DNA from: an uncultured Burkholderiales bacterium
GTDB lineage: Bacteria > Pseudomonadota > Gammaproteobacteria > Burkholderiales > Burkholderiaceae_C
DNA length: 34,307 bases
Assembly (NCBI GenBank): GCA_903935585.1
Contig: CAIZSE010000013.1
Location: forward strand, 1 to 34,307
Direction of reading: 5' to 3'
Made by a program: the position numbers and the translations under genes. The notes below the pieces were generated by a model. It was not told where the DNA came from. It saw only the letters and a program-made list of their open reading frames with translations, and made no database searches. Positions 16,462 to 24,969 of the stretch are shown piece after piece. Within the stretch, counting starts at the first letter, position 1. Each line of letters starts with the position of its first letter.

Positions 16462-17484
16462 ATGGCATACGAAATGATTGTAAACAGCGCCAGAGACATT
16501 GAGCTTGGCAGCATCGTCGATGTCGACGGCTTGCAAGTCGGGCACTTTACGCTCAGCGAGCGACTGACCGGTTGCTCGGTGGTGCTGGCAGTGGACGGCG
16601 CTGTGGGGGCTGTGGATGTTCGGGGTGCGGCACCTGGCACTCGGGAAACCGATTTACTGGACCCCTCCAACCTGGTGGACAAAGTACATGCCGTGGTGCT
16701 GAGCGGTGGCAGCGCTTTTGGTCTGGATGCAGCCACAGGTGTGATGCGCTGGCTGGACGAGCAGGGCATTGGTTTCGAAACCGGATACGGCCGGGTTCCC
16801 ATTGTGCCGGCTGCCGTGTTGTTTGACCTGCCCGTGGTCTGCCCTGGCAACGACCCCAAAGCCAGGCCAGGCGCCGATGCAGGTTATGCCGCATGTCTGG
16901 CCGCAACACGCAACAAACCGGCAGCCGGCAACGTGGGCGCAGGCGCAGGCGCCTGTGTGGGCAAACTGTTTGGCCTGCAACGCTGCATGAAAGGAGGCAT
17001 CGGCAATGCCAGTGTGCGTGTGGGCCCTTGGGTGGTGGGCGCCTTGGTGGCCTGCAACGCCGTGGGCGATGTCATCGACCCGGCGACCGGACAAGTCATC
17101 GCCGGGGCCCGTTCAGCCGATGGCAACCGCCTGATCGACACCCAGCGTGCCTTGCTGAACGGCGAGAGCAGCAACCGCCCCCTGCCCGGCACCAACACCA
17201 CCCTTGGTGTGGTTGCAACCAATGCCACCCTGAACAAAGCCCAGGCCAAACGCATGGCCATGAGTGCCCATGATGGTCTGGCCCGAAGCATCCGCCCCGC
17301 CCACACCACCTTGGACGGAGACACCTTGTTTGCCATGGCCACTTGCACTGAAAGCAGCCCGGCAGATTTGATGCTGCTCACGGTGATGGCGGCACAGGCC
17401 ACGGCGCTGGCAACGGTTGATGCGGTCAGACAGGCGCAGGCCATCTCGACCGTCTGGGGTCATGTGCCTGCAGCCAATCTGTAA
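16462..17484 (+). CDS. P1 family peptidase (DmpA/BapA-like aminopeptidase)
   Basis: A 340-residue member of peptidase family P1 (DmpA-like, self-cleaving N-terminal-nucleophile hydrolases of the ArgJ fold). Early motifs are VDGLQVGH and VVLSGGSAFGLDAATGVMRWL, followed by GNVGAGAGACVGK. The autoproteolysis region GTNTTLGVVATNA is at about residues 243-255, with Thr246 or Thr247 the probable nucleophile exposed after cleavage. Family members are D- or beta-aminopeptidases or amidases. The divergent peptide transporter suggests that imported peptides or beta-peptides are its substrates, which is inference. It ends at a bidirectional terminator. Confidence 0.9.
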   Translation: MAYEMIVNSARDIELGSIVDVDGLQVGHFTLSERLTGCSVVLAVDGAVGAVDVRGAAPGTRETDLLDPSNLVDKVHAVVLSGGSAFGLDAATGVMRWLDEQGIGFETGYGRVPIVPAAVLFDLPVVCPGNDPKARPGADAGYAACLAATRNKPAAGNVGAGAGACVGKLFGLQRCMKGGIGNASVRVGPWVVGALVACNAVGDVIDPATGQVIAGARSADGNRLIDTQRALLNGESSNRPLPGTNTTLGVVATNATLNKAQAKRMAMSAHDGLARSIRPAHTTLDGDTLFAMATCTESSPADLMLLTVMAAQATALATVDAVRQAQAISTVWGHVPAANL

Positions 17485-17500
17485 TAGCCCTCTGGACAAG

Positions 17501-17527
17501 AAAAAACCGCTTTGCAGCGGTTTTTTT
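17501..17527. terminator. bidirectional intrinsic terminator
   Basis: AAAAAACCGCT at 17501-17511 pairs with AGCGGTTTTTT at 17516-17526 around a four-base loop. T-runs occur on both strands, so it can end the P1 peptidase transcript from the left and the photosynthesis block (last ORF stop at 17549) from the right. Confidence 0.88.
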
Positions 17528-17548
17528 GGGGGCAAGATTATCCGCAAA

Positions 17549-17644
17549 TCACTTGCGTGGGCCTTTGGGTCGGTTGAACCAGTTGGCCAGCATGAACAGG
17601 CCAAAGACCACGAACATGATGATGAGGATGTGTTTGATTTCCAT
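17549..17644 (-). CDS. 31-residue single-span membrane microprotein at end of puc genes
   Basis: A short ORF begins MEIKHILIIMFVVFGLFM and ends ...NRPKGPRK. It has one hydrophobic helix (about residues 5-21) and a basic C-terminal tail. The ATG is preceded by AAAGGAAAAACC, a good ribosome-binding site, and the stop lies 22 bp before the bidirectional terminator, so the ORF fills the end of the pucBAC transcript. Its size and topology recall small accessory polypeptides of light-harvesting complexes, but I recognise no family and it should be treated as unknown. A cytoplasmic basic tail would place the N-terminus in the periplasm by the positive-inside rule. Confidence 0.6.
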   Translation of the reverse strand: MEIKHILIIMFVVFGLFMLANWFNRPKGPRK

Positions 17645-17692
17645 GGTTTTTCCTTTGCTTTGGGGTGAATGATGAATGAACGCTGAGTCCGA

Positions 17693-19072
17693 TTATGCAG
17701 AGATGAGCGAAGGTCGTACAGGGCGCATCAACGGACCCATGGCCCAAAGGGTCAGCCCCAGCAAGACAATTTCGAGGCTGTAAACGGCCGAGTAACCCAT
17801 GACAGAGCTGCTGACAAGCGCCACCCCATCGCGCACCACGCCGCCCAGTGCCATGCCCACGCCTGCTGCGGTGGCCTGTACCGCGCCCCAGGCGCCCATG
17901 GCCAGACCGGTTTGCTCGGGCGGGGCCAGTTGCATGGTGGCTGTCAGAGTGCCGTGGGCAAACAAGCCGCCACCAAGACCGATCAGGAAAATGCCCACAG
18001 AAAAAAGCACCGGGGAGACCAAGGGAGCCGAGGCGATCACCGCCACAAATGCAGGCACCCCCACCCAGGCACCCCAACTGGACATGCGGTAGGCATCGCC
18101 CCCCCGACCCAGCACACGCGATGCCCATGCAAATCCGATCAAACCACCCGAGGCCAGGGTCGCGGTGAGCAACGTGGTCGCGGACACGCTGAGGCTCAGA
18201 ATTTCTCCACCATAAGGCTCCAGCAAGACATCTTCCATGGTGAAAGCCATGGTGCCCAGACCCACCGCCAACAAGCGGCGCAGGGTGTTCGGGCCTTTGC
18301 AAAAGGTTTGCCAGGCTTGCTGAAAATTTTGCTCAAGGGGTGTGCCCGGCTTGCGCAAACGGCTGCGGGGCTCTTGCTTCCATAAAGCGATCACGTTCAG
18401 CGCCAAGGTCATCACGGCCACGGCTTGCACCACCCGGATGAGCTGCCCCGGGCTGTAGTCGTGCAGCAAATGGCCCAGCATCAATGCGCTGCCGATCATG
18501 CCCAGCAACTGCATGACATACATGAGCCCGACCACTTTGGGCTGGCTTTCGACCGGCGCCAAATCAGTGGCCAGGGCCAGTCCGGCAGTTTGCACCGTGT
18601 GCATGCCGATGCCCACCAAAATGAAGGCTCCCGCCGCACCAACCAACCCCACCCAGGCTGGCGCCTGACTGGACTGCCCTGCTCCGGCCAACACCAGCAA
18701 CGCAAACGGCATGATGGAAAACCCGCCGAATTGCAGCAAGCTGCCCATCCAGATGTAGGGCACGCGGCGCCAGCCCAATTGAGAGCGGTGGTTGTCAGAA
18801 CGGAAACCGATCAACGCCCGAAAAGGCGCCACCAGCAAAGGCAAGGCCACCATGAGAGACACCAGCGTGGCTGGAACTTTCAGCTCCACGATCATCACGC
18901 GATTGAGGGTGCCCACCAGCATGACCATGGCCATGCCGACAGAAATTTGGAAAAGCGACAAGCGCAGCAGGCGCGACAGCGGCAGGTCTTCGCTGGCAGC
19001 GTCGGCAAACGGCAAAAAGCGTGGGCCCAGGCTGGCCAGGGTCGTCGCCCAATTGGAGCGTGATTTGTTCAT
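17693..19072 (-). CDS. pucC: PucC-family light-harvesting complex assembly protein
   Basis: A polytopic protein of about 459 residues with some twelve hydrophobic segments, belonging to the BCH/PucC branch of the major facilitator superfamily. Characteristic stretches are MVMLVGTLNRVMIVELKVPATLVSLMVALPLLVAPFRALIGFRSD, LGWRRVPYIWMGSLLQFGGF and MAFTMEDVLLEPYGGEILSLSVSATT. PucC and LhaA are needed for assembly of LH2 or LH1. Position directly after pucBA favours PucC. The start is uncertain: the ATG at 19072 has a poor ribosome-binding site, while a GTG at 19120 would put the intercistronic hairpin inside the coding region. I prefer 19072. Confidence 0.88.
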   Translation of the reverse strand: MNKSRSNWATTLASLGPRFLPFADAASEDLPLSRLLRLSLFQISVGMAMVMLVGTLNRVMIVELKVPATLVSLMVALPLLVAPFRALIGFRSDNHRSQLGWRRVPYIWMGSLLQFGGFSIMPFALLVLAGAGQSSQAPAWVGLVGAAGAFILVGIGMHTVQTAGLALATDLAPVESQPKVVGLMYVMQLLGMIGSALMLGHLLHDYSPGQLIRVVQAVAVMTLALNVIALWKQEPRSRLRKPGTPLEQNFQQAWQTFCKGPNTLRRLLAVGLGTMAFTMEDVLLEPYGGEILSLSVSATTLLTATLASGGLIGFAWASRVLGRGGDAYRMSSWGAWVGVPAFVAVIASAPLVSPVLFSVGIFLIGLGGGLFAHGTLTATMQLAPPEQTGLAMGAWGAVQATAAGVGMALGGVVRDGVALVSSSVMGYSAVYSLEIVLLGLTLWAMGPLMRPVRPSLISA

Positions 19073-19080
19073 GAGAGAAG

Positions 19081-19104
19081 GACCAGACGCTTGCGCGTCT
19101 GGTC
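19081..19104 (-). terminator. pucA-pucC intercistronic hairpin
   Basis: GACCAGACGC (19081-19090) and GCGTCTGGTC (19095-19104) form a perfect 10-bp stem with a TTGC loop, about 20 bp after the pucA stop. There is no T-run on the minus strand. By analogy with purple-bacterial puc and puf messages, such a hairpin would stabilise the abundant pucBA transcript or partly terminate before pucC. Confidence 0.7.
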
Positions 19105-19123
19105 GTTCGGCGGGTTGCACCCG

Positions 19124-19315
19124 TTACTTCTTCACCGCAGCATCCGCAGGTGCCGTGGCGACGACTTTGGCGCTGCCATTGAGGAAGTTTTTCACCCAAG
19201 TGGTGTTCATCGTCAGGGCCAGGTGCACGCTGAATGACGCAATGGCCACTGCTGCAATGAACACTGGGATGCCGACCGAAGGCTTCACCACGCACCACAT
19301 TTTCGAATAGATCAT
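19124..19315 (-). CDS. pucA: LH2 alpha polypeptide
   Basis: A 63-residue light-harvesting 2 alpha chain. It aligns without gaps to Rhodopseudomonas/Rhodoblastus acidophilus LH2-alpha: Trp7, Pro12, Gly15-Ile-Pro17, the B850 ligand His31 (in FSVHLAL) and TTW at 38-40. At the positions of Tyr44-Trp45, which hydrogen-bond the B850 acetyl groups, it has Phe44-Leu45, the pattern associated with blue-shifted LH3 (B800-820). A flexible Ala-rich tail (SAKVVATAPADAAVKK) extends the C-terminus. It follows pucB by 12 bp, with a hairpin after it. Confidence 0.95.
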   Translation of the reverse strand: MIYSKMWCVVKPSVGIPVFIAAVAIASFSVHLALTMNTTWVKNFLNGSAKVVATAPADAAVKK

Positions 19316-19327
19316 GTTGTGCCTCCT

Positions 19328-19480
19328 TTATTTGAGCCAGGGTGAATAGATGTAGGCCAGCAGATGGGCAAACGCGGCAATCATGCCGAATATCTGCGTA
19401 CCCTGGATGAGATTGCGGTGAATCTCTTCCGATTCGGCCTCGGTCAGTCCCGTTGGCCAGACTTTGTCTGAGTTAGACAT
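19328..19480 (-). CDS. pucB: LH2 beta polypeptide
   Basis: A 50-residue LH2 beta chain: acidic N-terminus (LTEAESEEIH), one membrane helix with the B850-binding His in AAFAHLLAY, and the C-terminal SPWLK. The conserved N-side His (EEIH) is kept. The position equivalent to Arg20 of the acidophilus beta chain (DGTRVF), which contacts the B800 acetyl group, is Gln here (QGTQIF). The start at 19480 is set by AAGGAGAAAACT; twelve upstream in-frame codons are ignored. It follows crtC by 136 bp that contain no other gene. Confidence 0.95.
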   Translation of the reverse strand: MSNSDKVWPTGLTEAESEEIHRNLIQGTQIFGMIAAFAHLLAYIYSPWLK

Positions 19481-19616
19481 AGTTTTCTCCTTGCAGAAGA
19501 CGTGCACGGCCCGCACGAGGGCTATTCATGGCCACCATGGCCAGGAATGGGGGGCACTGAAACCGCGCGCACCCAGGCAGCAGCGCCCGGGTTGAACAAG
19601 TTTCAGGCAAATCATT

Positions 19617-20480
19617 TCAAGCCCGCCTAGGCATGCGCCAGGGCAGCATGGCTTGAACCACCGGTGACACCAAACGCGGCACCGACAGGGTTTCGTGAAA
19701 GGCGACCAAAGGCTCGCCTGCGTAATCAAATTGCAGCAAGGCACGCTGGTAAAAAGGCGTGTCCTCCAACTGCTCGTGCACCTTCACAGCTTGCGCGCTG
19801 CGCATGCGGCGGTTGATGCGCCAAGCGGTTTTGGGCAAAGCCTGAACCGGAGGCGCTGCGATCGGCTCAACCGTGCCTTTCGGCGTGAAACGCAGCGACA
19901 AAACGCGGTCATCTGCGCCAGGGGCTTGCATGTCATAAAACACCAGGGTGCTGCCATCGCGCATGCGCGCGCGCGACCAGTCCCAGGTGTGAAAGCCCCG
20001 CTCTACCGGTTCCGTGCCTTCGTTCGAGTCGAGGTAGGCGTGGCCTTGCCACTGCAGGTCGGGCGCATTCAGATCAACCTCGATGCGTGATGACGGCGCC
20101 AACGGCCCCCAACGGTGCTTTTCGGCGGCATCCAGCGGTGTTGAATACGCAAACAACTGCTGGGGCCAGAGTTTGATGCGTCCTTGAATGCGGTGCGGAA
20201 AGGGCACACACACTTCGTTGATGTCAATGCTCAGGCAATCGCCATCCCAGGACAACTGGCTCGGGCCAATGGTGAATTGGTTGGCGCTGCGGGCGCAGTG
20301 GCGCTGGCCCCGCTCGGTCATGGCCCAGCGGCGCTGGCCTTTGCTGTAAATCGCCACATTGAGTGCGCAATGGTTTTCCGGGTCAGCGCGGCCACGTTTT
20401 CTGGCCCAGGCGTAATAAGGCGAGAACACACTTCCGACAAAGGCAATGAGTGTGATGCCGTGCTGTCCGTCGTCACTCAT
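19617..20480 (-). CDS. crtC: carotenoid 1,2-hydratase (hydroxyneurosporene synthase)
   Basis: A 287-residue CrtC that adds water across the terminal double bond of neurosporene or lycopene in the spheroidene pathway. Family signatures are ITLIAFVGSVFSPYYAWARKRG, CALNVAIYSKGQRRWAMTERG, and the later AYLDSNEGTEPVERGFHTWDWSRAR. The ATG at 20480 overlaps the crtD stop (ATGA). Ten codons just upstream in the same frame read GGYLWWYVDA, which resembles the N-terminus of longer CrtC proteins, but no ATG, GTG or TTG precedes them nearby. The short form has a length close to that I recall for the Rhodobacter enzyme. Start confidence is therefore moderate; the gene identity is firm. Confidence 0.9.
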   Translation of the reverse strand: MSDDGQHGITLIAFVGSVFSPYYAWARKRGRADPENHCALNVAIYSKGQRRWAMTERGQRHCARSANQFTIGPSQLSWDGDCLSIDINEVCVPFPHRIQGRIKLWPQQLFAYSTPLDAAEKHRWGPLAPSSRIEVDLNAPDLQWQGHAYLDSNEGTEPVERGFHTWDWSRARMRDGSTLVFYDMQAPGADDRVLSLRFTPKGTVEPIAAPPVQALPKTAWRINRRMRSAQAVKVHEQLEDTPFYQRALLQFDYAGEPLVAFHETLSVPRLVSPVVQAMLPWRMPRRA

Positions 20481-22009
20481 GGCGTCGACATACCACCAAA
20501 GGTAGCCCCCATCGGGAACGTGCTGGTCGAAACGAGGCTCGCCATCACGGCCTCGGCCGCCCGCTGCCCGGACAGCGCCGCCATCGGTACGCCCGGCCCC
20601 GGGTGCACGCTGCCCCCTGCCAGATACAGGCCCTGCAGGGGCGTTGTGGAGCCAGGTCTGGAGAAGATGCTCGTCCAGCCGTGCGTCGCCTGCCCGTAAA
20701 GAGCTCCCCCGCTCGCCGGGAATCGCTGATGAAAGTCCTGCGGCGTGGTCCTGATGCATTGGTTCGTCGTTGGCTGCAGGTGCAGGCCCAACTGACGCAG
20801 ATGGTTGAAGGTATGTGTTTGGCATTGCTCCAGGGCCTCCTCGGTGATGCCGTTGCCATCACCACAGGCGGGGGCGTTGACCAGACAAAAAATTCTTTCG
20901 GCCATGCCAGGGGTCACCCCGGCAGGTCGGTCTTGTGCACAGACATACACCGTGGGCTGCTGCGGCAAGCGTTGGCGGTCAAAGATGTCTTCGAACTCGC
21001 TGGCATAAGTATTTTGAAAAAACACGTTGTGACGGTCCAGCGCCACACCTTCGGCAGGCGTGTGCATTGACCAGGTCAAGGCCGACAGAGAACGAGGCGG
21101 CGCGGCCTTTGGAATCGCATCGCGAGCGGCATCGCCCAGCAAGCCTTGCCGCAAGGCGGCGGCATCGCCATTGAAAATCACACGGTCCGCAGGCAAAAAT
21201 TCGCCCGATTGCAACTGCACCCCGCACACCCGACCATGGCGCTTTTCGATGCATCGGACGGTGCTGTTGTAGCGAAATGCAGCGCCATGGCGCCGGGCCA
21301 CACGCGCCAGAGACTCGGCCATGCCGACCATCCCGCCCTCCACCGACCAGACCCCGTCCATCTCGACCTGAGCGATCAACATGAGTGTGGCGGGCGACTG
21401 CCAGGGCGAGGAGCCGCAATAGGTGGCGTAGCGTGCAAACAGCTGACGCAGGCGCGGGTCGGTGAACTGGTGACCCAGTTGTTGCCACAGGCTGCGCATA
21501 GGCCCCAGCCGGGCCAACACACCCAAACCGCCCATGCCCAGATCGGCCATGAAACCGCCCATGTTCGGGCGTTGTGCCCGGATCATCGGGCCTTCAAGGG
21601 TGGCATAAAGTTGACGGGTGGTTTTGCAAAATTCCCCAAAGCGCCGCGCCTCGTCGCCACCCGACCAGGCGGCAATGGCCGATTCGCTTTCTTGTGCATC
21701 GGCCGACAAATCAAGCTGGCTGCCATCGGGCCAGAAATGCCGCGCCAGCACCTTCAGTGGGCTGATCTGCATTTCGGCTTCAACACGGGTGCCCACACTT
21801 TGGAACAAGGCATCAAACACCCAGCGCATGGTGAACACCGTGGGGCCGCTGTCGATGTGAACGCCTGCGACTTCACGGCTGTGCACCTTGCCTCCCGGTA
21901 CGCCTGCGGCTTCGACCACGGTCACATCCAGGCCTTGATGCGCCAACAGCATGGCGCTGCTCAAGCCCCCCATGCCTGCGCCCACAATGACCACCTTGTG
22001 TTCAGACAT
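20477..22009 (-). CDS. crtD: hydroxyneurosporene/methoxyneurosporene desaturase CrtD
   Basis: A 510-residue FAD-dependent desaturase of the CrtI/CrtD family with the dinucleotide-binding start VVIVGAGMGGLSSAMLLAHQGLDVTVVEA, the CrtD-like HIDSGPTVFTMRWVFDALF and the C-terminal GLYLAGGSVHPGPGVPMAALSGQRAAEA. It introduces the 3,4 double bond of hydroxy- or methoxycarotenoids. CrtD rather than CrtI is favoured by these motifs and by position between crtA and crtC. A C-terminal extension of about 20 residues overlaps the reading frame of crtC. The start overlaps the crtA stop by 8 bases. Confidence 0.92.
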   Translation of the reverse strand: MSEHKVVIVGAGMGGLSSAMLLAHQGLDVTVVEAAGVPGGKVHSREVAGVHIDSGPTVFTMRWVFDALFQSVGTRVEAEMQISPLKVLARHFWPDGSQLDLSADAQESESAIAAWSGGDEARRFGEFCKTTRQLYATLEGPMIRAQRPNMGGFMADLGMGGLGVLARLGPMRSLWQQLGHQFTDPRLRQLFARYATYCGSSPWQSPATLMLIAQVEMDGVWSVEGGMVGMAESLARVARRHGAAFRYNSTVRCIEKRHGRVCGVQLQSGEFLPADRVIFNGDAAALRQGLLGDAARDAIPKAAPPRSLSALTWSMHTPAEGVALDRHNVFFQNTYASEFEDIFDRQRLPQQPTVYVCAQDRPAGVTPGMAERIFCLVNAPACGDGNGITEEALEQCQTHTFNHLRQLGLHLQPTTNQCIRTTPQDFHQRFPASGGALYGQATHGWTSIFSRPGSTTPLQGLYLAGGSVHPGPGVPMAALSGQRAAEAVMASLVSTSTFPMGATFGGMSTP

Positions 22010-22829
22010 GGCTGACCTCCGGGGTGGGCATCACCAGGGCGGATGCGCTTTGCAAAGCCGGTGTATCGCCCAAGGGCCGCGTACTTTGCAAATGGAAGGG
22101 CTTGCCTTGCCAAACCCCGGCCATCTGCAGCACCTGCATGCGCACGAACAGTGACTCTGAAAAAAACTGGTGCTTGGCGGCCGCCGCACTGGCCACCTGG
22201 TGCGCGCCCTTGTGGGCGTACTGGCGCATGGCCTCAGTGTCTTGCCACAAACTAAACGTGCATTGACGAACCAACGGTGCTTCGCCCAAGCCCATGGCCA
22301 GCAGGCAACCGGTGGCCTGGCCGAGGTCGGCCTGAGCCGCCGGGGCATAACGCCAGAAAGCCATGGCTTTGGATGGGACGATGCTGGCGCGCGTCAGCAC
22401 GGCAAACGGCGCCGTAGCCTTCAAATGATTTTCTCCCTGCTCGCCCAGCGCTTGCACGCTGCTGGCTTGCCAGGCTTGTTTGTCCCAGTGGCCCCTGGCC
22501 GATTGCACCGCCATCACGCCTGTCCAGCACTCGCGGGCTCGGCTGCGGTAGGCCTGCACGGCCGGGCTGTCCAGAAACTTCAACGCCAAATCAAAGTGAC
22601 TGAAGGTGCAAATCAGGCCTTGGTGGGTCGCACTGGGGCGCAGGCTGAAGCCACCGCCGTGGCCGCTGCCCATGACCTTGACCGTGGTCAGTCCCGGCAC
22701 ATCCTTGTAGGGTGTGGCACCCGCCACCAGCCGCAGCCAGCCCCATCCCTGATGCTGGCGCAAAAAGTCGGCCAGCAACACCACCACCACGCCGGACAAG
22801 GGGTCATGAGCAGGGACAATGGCTTCCAT
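22002..22829 (-). CDS. crtA: spheroidene monooxygenase
   Basis: A 275-residue CrtA that oxidises spheroidene to spheroidenone in the presence of oxygen. Recognisable segments are VKVMGSGHGGGFSLRPSATHQGLICTF, the helix KAMAFWRYAPAA and the CrtA-type CTFSLWQDTEAMRQYAHKGAHQ. It is the first of crtA-crtD-crtC placed directly behind pufC, the arrangement I recall for Rubrivivax. Ribosome-binding sequence upstream of the ATG is weak, consistent with translation coupled to the puf genes. Only 37 bp separate it from pufC. Confidence 0.9.
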   Translation of the reverse strand: MEAIVPAHDPLSGVVVVLLADFLRQHQGWGWLRLVAGATPYKDVPGLTTVKVMGSGHGGGFSLRPSATHQGLICTFSHFDLALKFLDSPAVQAYRSRARECWTGVMAVQSARGHWDKQAWQASSVQALGEQGENHLKATAPFAVLTRASIVPSKAMAFWRYAPAAQADLGQATGCLLAMGLGEAPLVRQCTFSLWQDTEAMRQYAHKGAHQVASAAAAKHQFFSESLFVRMQVLQMAGVWQGKPFHLQSTRPLGDTPALQSASALVMPTPEVSHV

Positions 22830-22866
22830 GACTGAAGGTCCGGCAAGTTGGGCAAGCTGTTGCTGA

Positions 22867-23946
22867 CTACTTGGACGCGACTTTGGCGGCTGCCAGAGCA
22901 GGTTTCAGCAATTCAGGAAAGTCTTTGGCCATCGGTGCGCCATTGAGCGGCTTGTAGGCGCCCTGATGGCAAGTGGCGCAATTGAGCTTGGCCACATCGC
23001 CTGTCGGCCCCTTGCGGTGCGCTGGAAAGACCTCGGTCAAGGGCTCCATGTAGGTCAGGTTCAGGTCTCGCGCCATGCGGATGCCATGCCAGGCCGTCAC
23101 GCGTTGGGGCGGGCTGTTTTCCCAGTTCTGGAACGACTGGGTGTTATGGCAATAGGTGCAGTTCACGCCCAACGATGTCGACATGTGCGTCATCAACCCA
23201 TAAGTCCATTCGGCTTGCTTGATCGACTGCCGGTTACCCGAAGGCAAAGCCGTAGGCCCGTTGACGCGGATTTTTTGATCGCCGAGCAAAAACGGCGTGA
23301 AGGGATCGTTGGGCAGCGAGGACAAGTTGACCACTGGCGAGGGTTCGTTTTGTCCTGCCTTGTCGCCCATGAAGTTCGAACCATAGGGTTGTGGGTCAGA
23401 CTTGAACCAGATCGCATTGGGCACGGGCTCGCCGCGGTGGCAGGTGTAGCAGGTCACGCCGGTCTGGGCCACATGGGGCTGCCAGTCAGCGTTGATGTGC
23501 TGCGTCATCTCGACCATGCGGCGCGCCACCACCTTGGTGTATTTGCTGTCGTCTTCAAAATTGGGCAGTTGATGGCAATAGGCGCAGCCTTCCTTGGGTG
23601 CAACCCAGTTGGTCATGGAGACCATGAGCCGGTTGAATTCGCCCACGCTCAGATCACCCAGCACCTTGACGTTCTTGTAGGCTTGCGATGCCTTGGGACC
23701 ATCCGAGCCCGGTGAAGGGATCACCACGGGCGGCTGGTTTTTTTCGGTTTTGACTTCAAGCAGACGGGCGTTGTAGACCTGCACCATGCCCGTGCCCCGA
23801 TAACCGCTTTGCACAGATTCCGGACTGGGGCGCTCGCAACCGGCCAGCACAAGGCCCATGAATGCCAAGCCCAAGGACTTGAGCAAACGGCCAGCCCAAG
23901 CGGAGTTCAGCCCCGCCTTGTGGATGTTCAGAGTGTGCATGCTCAT
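22867..23946 (-). CDS. pufC: reaction-centre tetrahaem cytochrome subunit
   Basis: A 359-residue lipoprotein. The signal sequence ends in the lipobox LVLAGC (Cys37, site of lipidation). Four CxxCH haem motifs lie at residues 121-125 (CAYCH), 166-170 (CYTCH), 263-267 (CTYCH) and 323-327 (CATCH). Methionines upstream of the motifs supply axial ligands in the family. It re-reduces the photo-oxidised special pair on the periplasmic side. The start overlaps the pufM stop (ATGA). All four haem sites are intact. Confidence 0.96.
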   Translation of the reverse strand: MSMHTLNIHKAGLNSAWAGRLLKSLGLAFMGLVLAGCERPSPESVQSGYRGTGMVQVYNARLLEVKTEKNQPPVVIPSPGSDGPKASQAYKNVKVLGDLSVGEFNRLMVSMTNWVAPKEGCAYCHQLPNFEDDSKYTKVVARRMVEMTQHINADWQPHVAQTGVTCYTCHRGEPVPNAIWFKSDPQPYGSNFMGDKAGQNEPSPVVNLSSLPNDPFTPFLLGDQKIRVNGPTALPSGNRQSIKQAEWTYGLMTHMSTSLGVNCTYCHNTQSFQNWENSPPQRVTAWHGIRMARDLNLTYMEPLTEVFPAHRKGPTGDVAKLNCATCHQGAYKPLNGAPMAKDFPELLKPALAAAKVASK

Positions 23947-24920
23947 GGCTTGGCTCCGGTGCTCAGCGCGGGATCAACCATCGCTGGGAATATTTCTGGG
24001 TAAGGGGGTGCCACGCCATGCTTGATGGCCCACAGGTACCAGTTGTCCACCACGGTGCCCGTCAGCAAGATGCCAATGCCACCGGTGATGGGGCACAACA
24101 CGGCAAACCACCAGGCCCAGCGGTGAATCGATTCCATGGTCGCGTTGAAGCCCATGGTCCAGCGCCAGAACAAGGCAGCCCGCTCGGAGGCTGTCCCGCG
24201 GTCGGTGATCTGCTCGATCTCGCGCTCACCACCAAAACGGGTGACCGCCAAAATGGTGGCACCGTGCATCGCAAACAACAGAGCTGAGCCATAAAGAAAC
24301 ACGATGGACAGCGCATGGAACGGGTTGTAAAACAGGTTGCCATAGCGCAATGAAAACGCTGCTGTCCAATCGAGGTGGGAGAAGATGCCGTAGGGCACAG
24401 CCTCACCCCAAGAACCCATCAGGATCGGGCGAAACAAGCCCAACACCAGGAAAAGCCAAATAGCCGCCGCAAATGCCCAGGCGACGTGTGTGCCCATGCC
24501 CAACTCGACCGCACGGCGGTAAGTGCGGACCCACCAGAACATGATGGATGCCGTGAGGAACAAGCCCACGATCAGAAACCAGCCGCCTTGGTTAAGAGGT
24601 GGCATGCTCAAGCCATAACTGGGCGGTGGTGGCTCCAGTGACAGCCAGAACAACTGGCGCACAAACTGGATCGGGTCGTAGTTGACCGAGGCCAACATGT
24701 TCATGCCGATCAGGGTGAAGGCGATCATGCCGAAGACGAGCGAGGCCAGCCCCAGCCCCCCCAGATAGATGGGCCCCAGCTGGGCATTGCCCAGCTTGCC
24801 AACCCAGTAATTGATCAGGGGTTGTCCGGTTCGCGGGCTGTTGCCGTGTCCGAGTTCTACCCCTAGGTGCACCGGACCCACAGCTTGCACCGTGGTGAAC
24901 AGGTTTTGATAGTCGGCCAT
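23943..24920 (-). CDS. pufM: photosynthetic reaction centre M subunit
   Basis: A 325-residue five-helix reaction-centre core subunit. Characteristic parts are [69 protein letters not shown] with the special-pair and iron-binding His residues, and [23 protein letters not shown]. It pairs with PufL to bind the special pair, bacteriopheophytin, quinones and the non-haem iron. GAGGAGTACAGCGA precedes the start. Order pufL-pufM-pufC is standard. Confidence 0.97.
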   Translation of the reverse strand: MADYQNLFTTVQAVGPVHLGVELGHGNSPRTGQPLINYWVGKLGNAQLGPIYLGGLGLASLVFGMIAFTLIGMNMLASVNYDPIQFVRQLFWLSLEPPPPSYGLSMPPLNQGGWFLIVGLFLTASIMFWWVRTYRRAVELGMGTHVAWAFAAAIWLFLVLGLFRPILMGSWGEAVPYGIFSHLDWTAAFSLRYGNLFYNPFHALSIVFLYGSALLFAMHGATILAVTRFGGEREIEQITDRGTASERAALFWRWTMGFNATMESIHRWAWWFAVLCPITGGIGILLTGTVVDNWYLWAIKHGVAPPYPEIFPAMVDPALSTGAKP

Positions 24921-24969
24921 TCGCTGTACTCCTCAATTCTTTGGATTCGGGCTCTGATTGCAGTCCGAC

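Noticed and set aside
19465-19479. TGTCT-N5-AGACA palindrome at the pucB start, considered as a PpsR site
   Set aside because: Spacing is N9 between TGT and ACA instead of N12, and it lies within the first pucB codons.
19617-20825. 402-residue version of CrtC starting inside crtD
   Set aside because: The first 100 or so residues read the crtD gene out of frame and are low-complexity; only the last ten or so before 20480 resemble CrtC.
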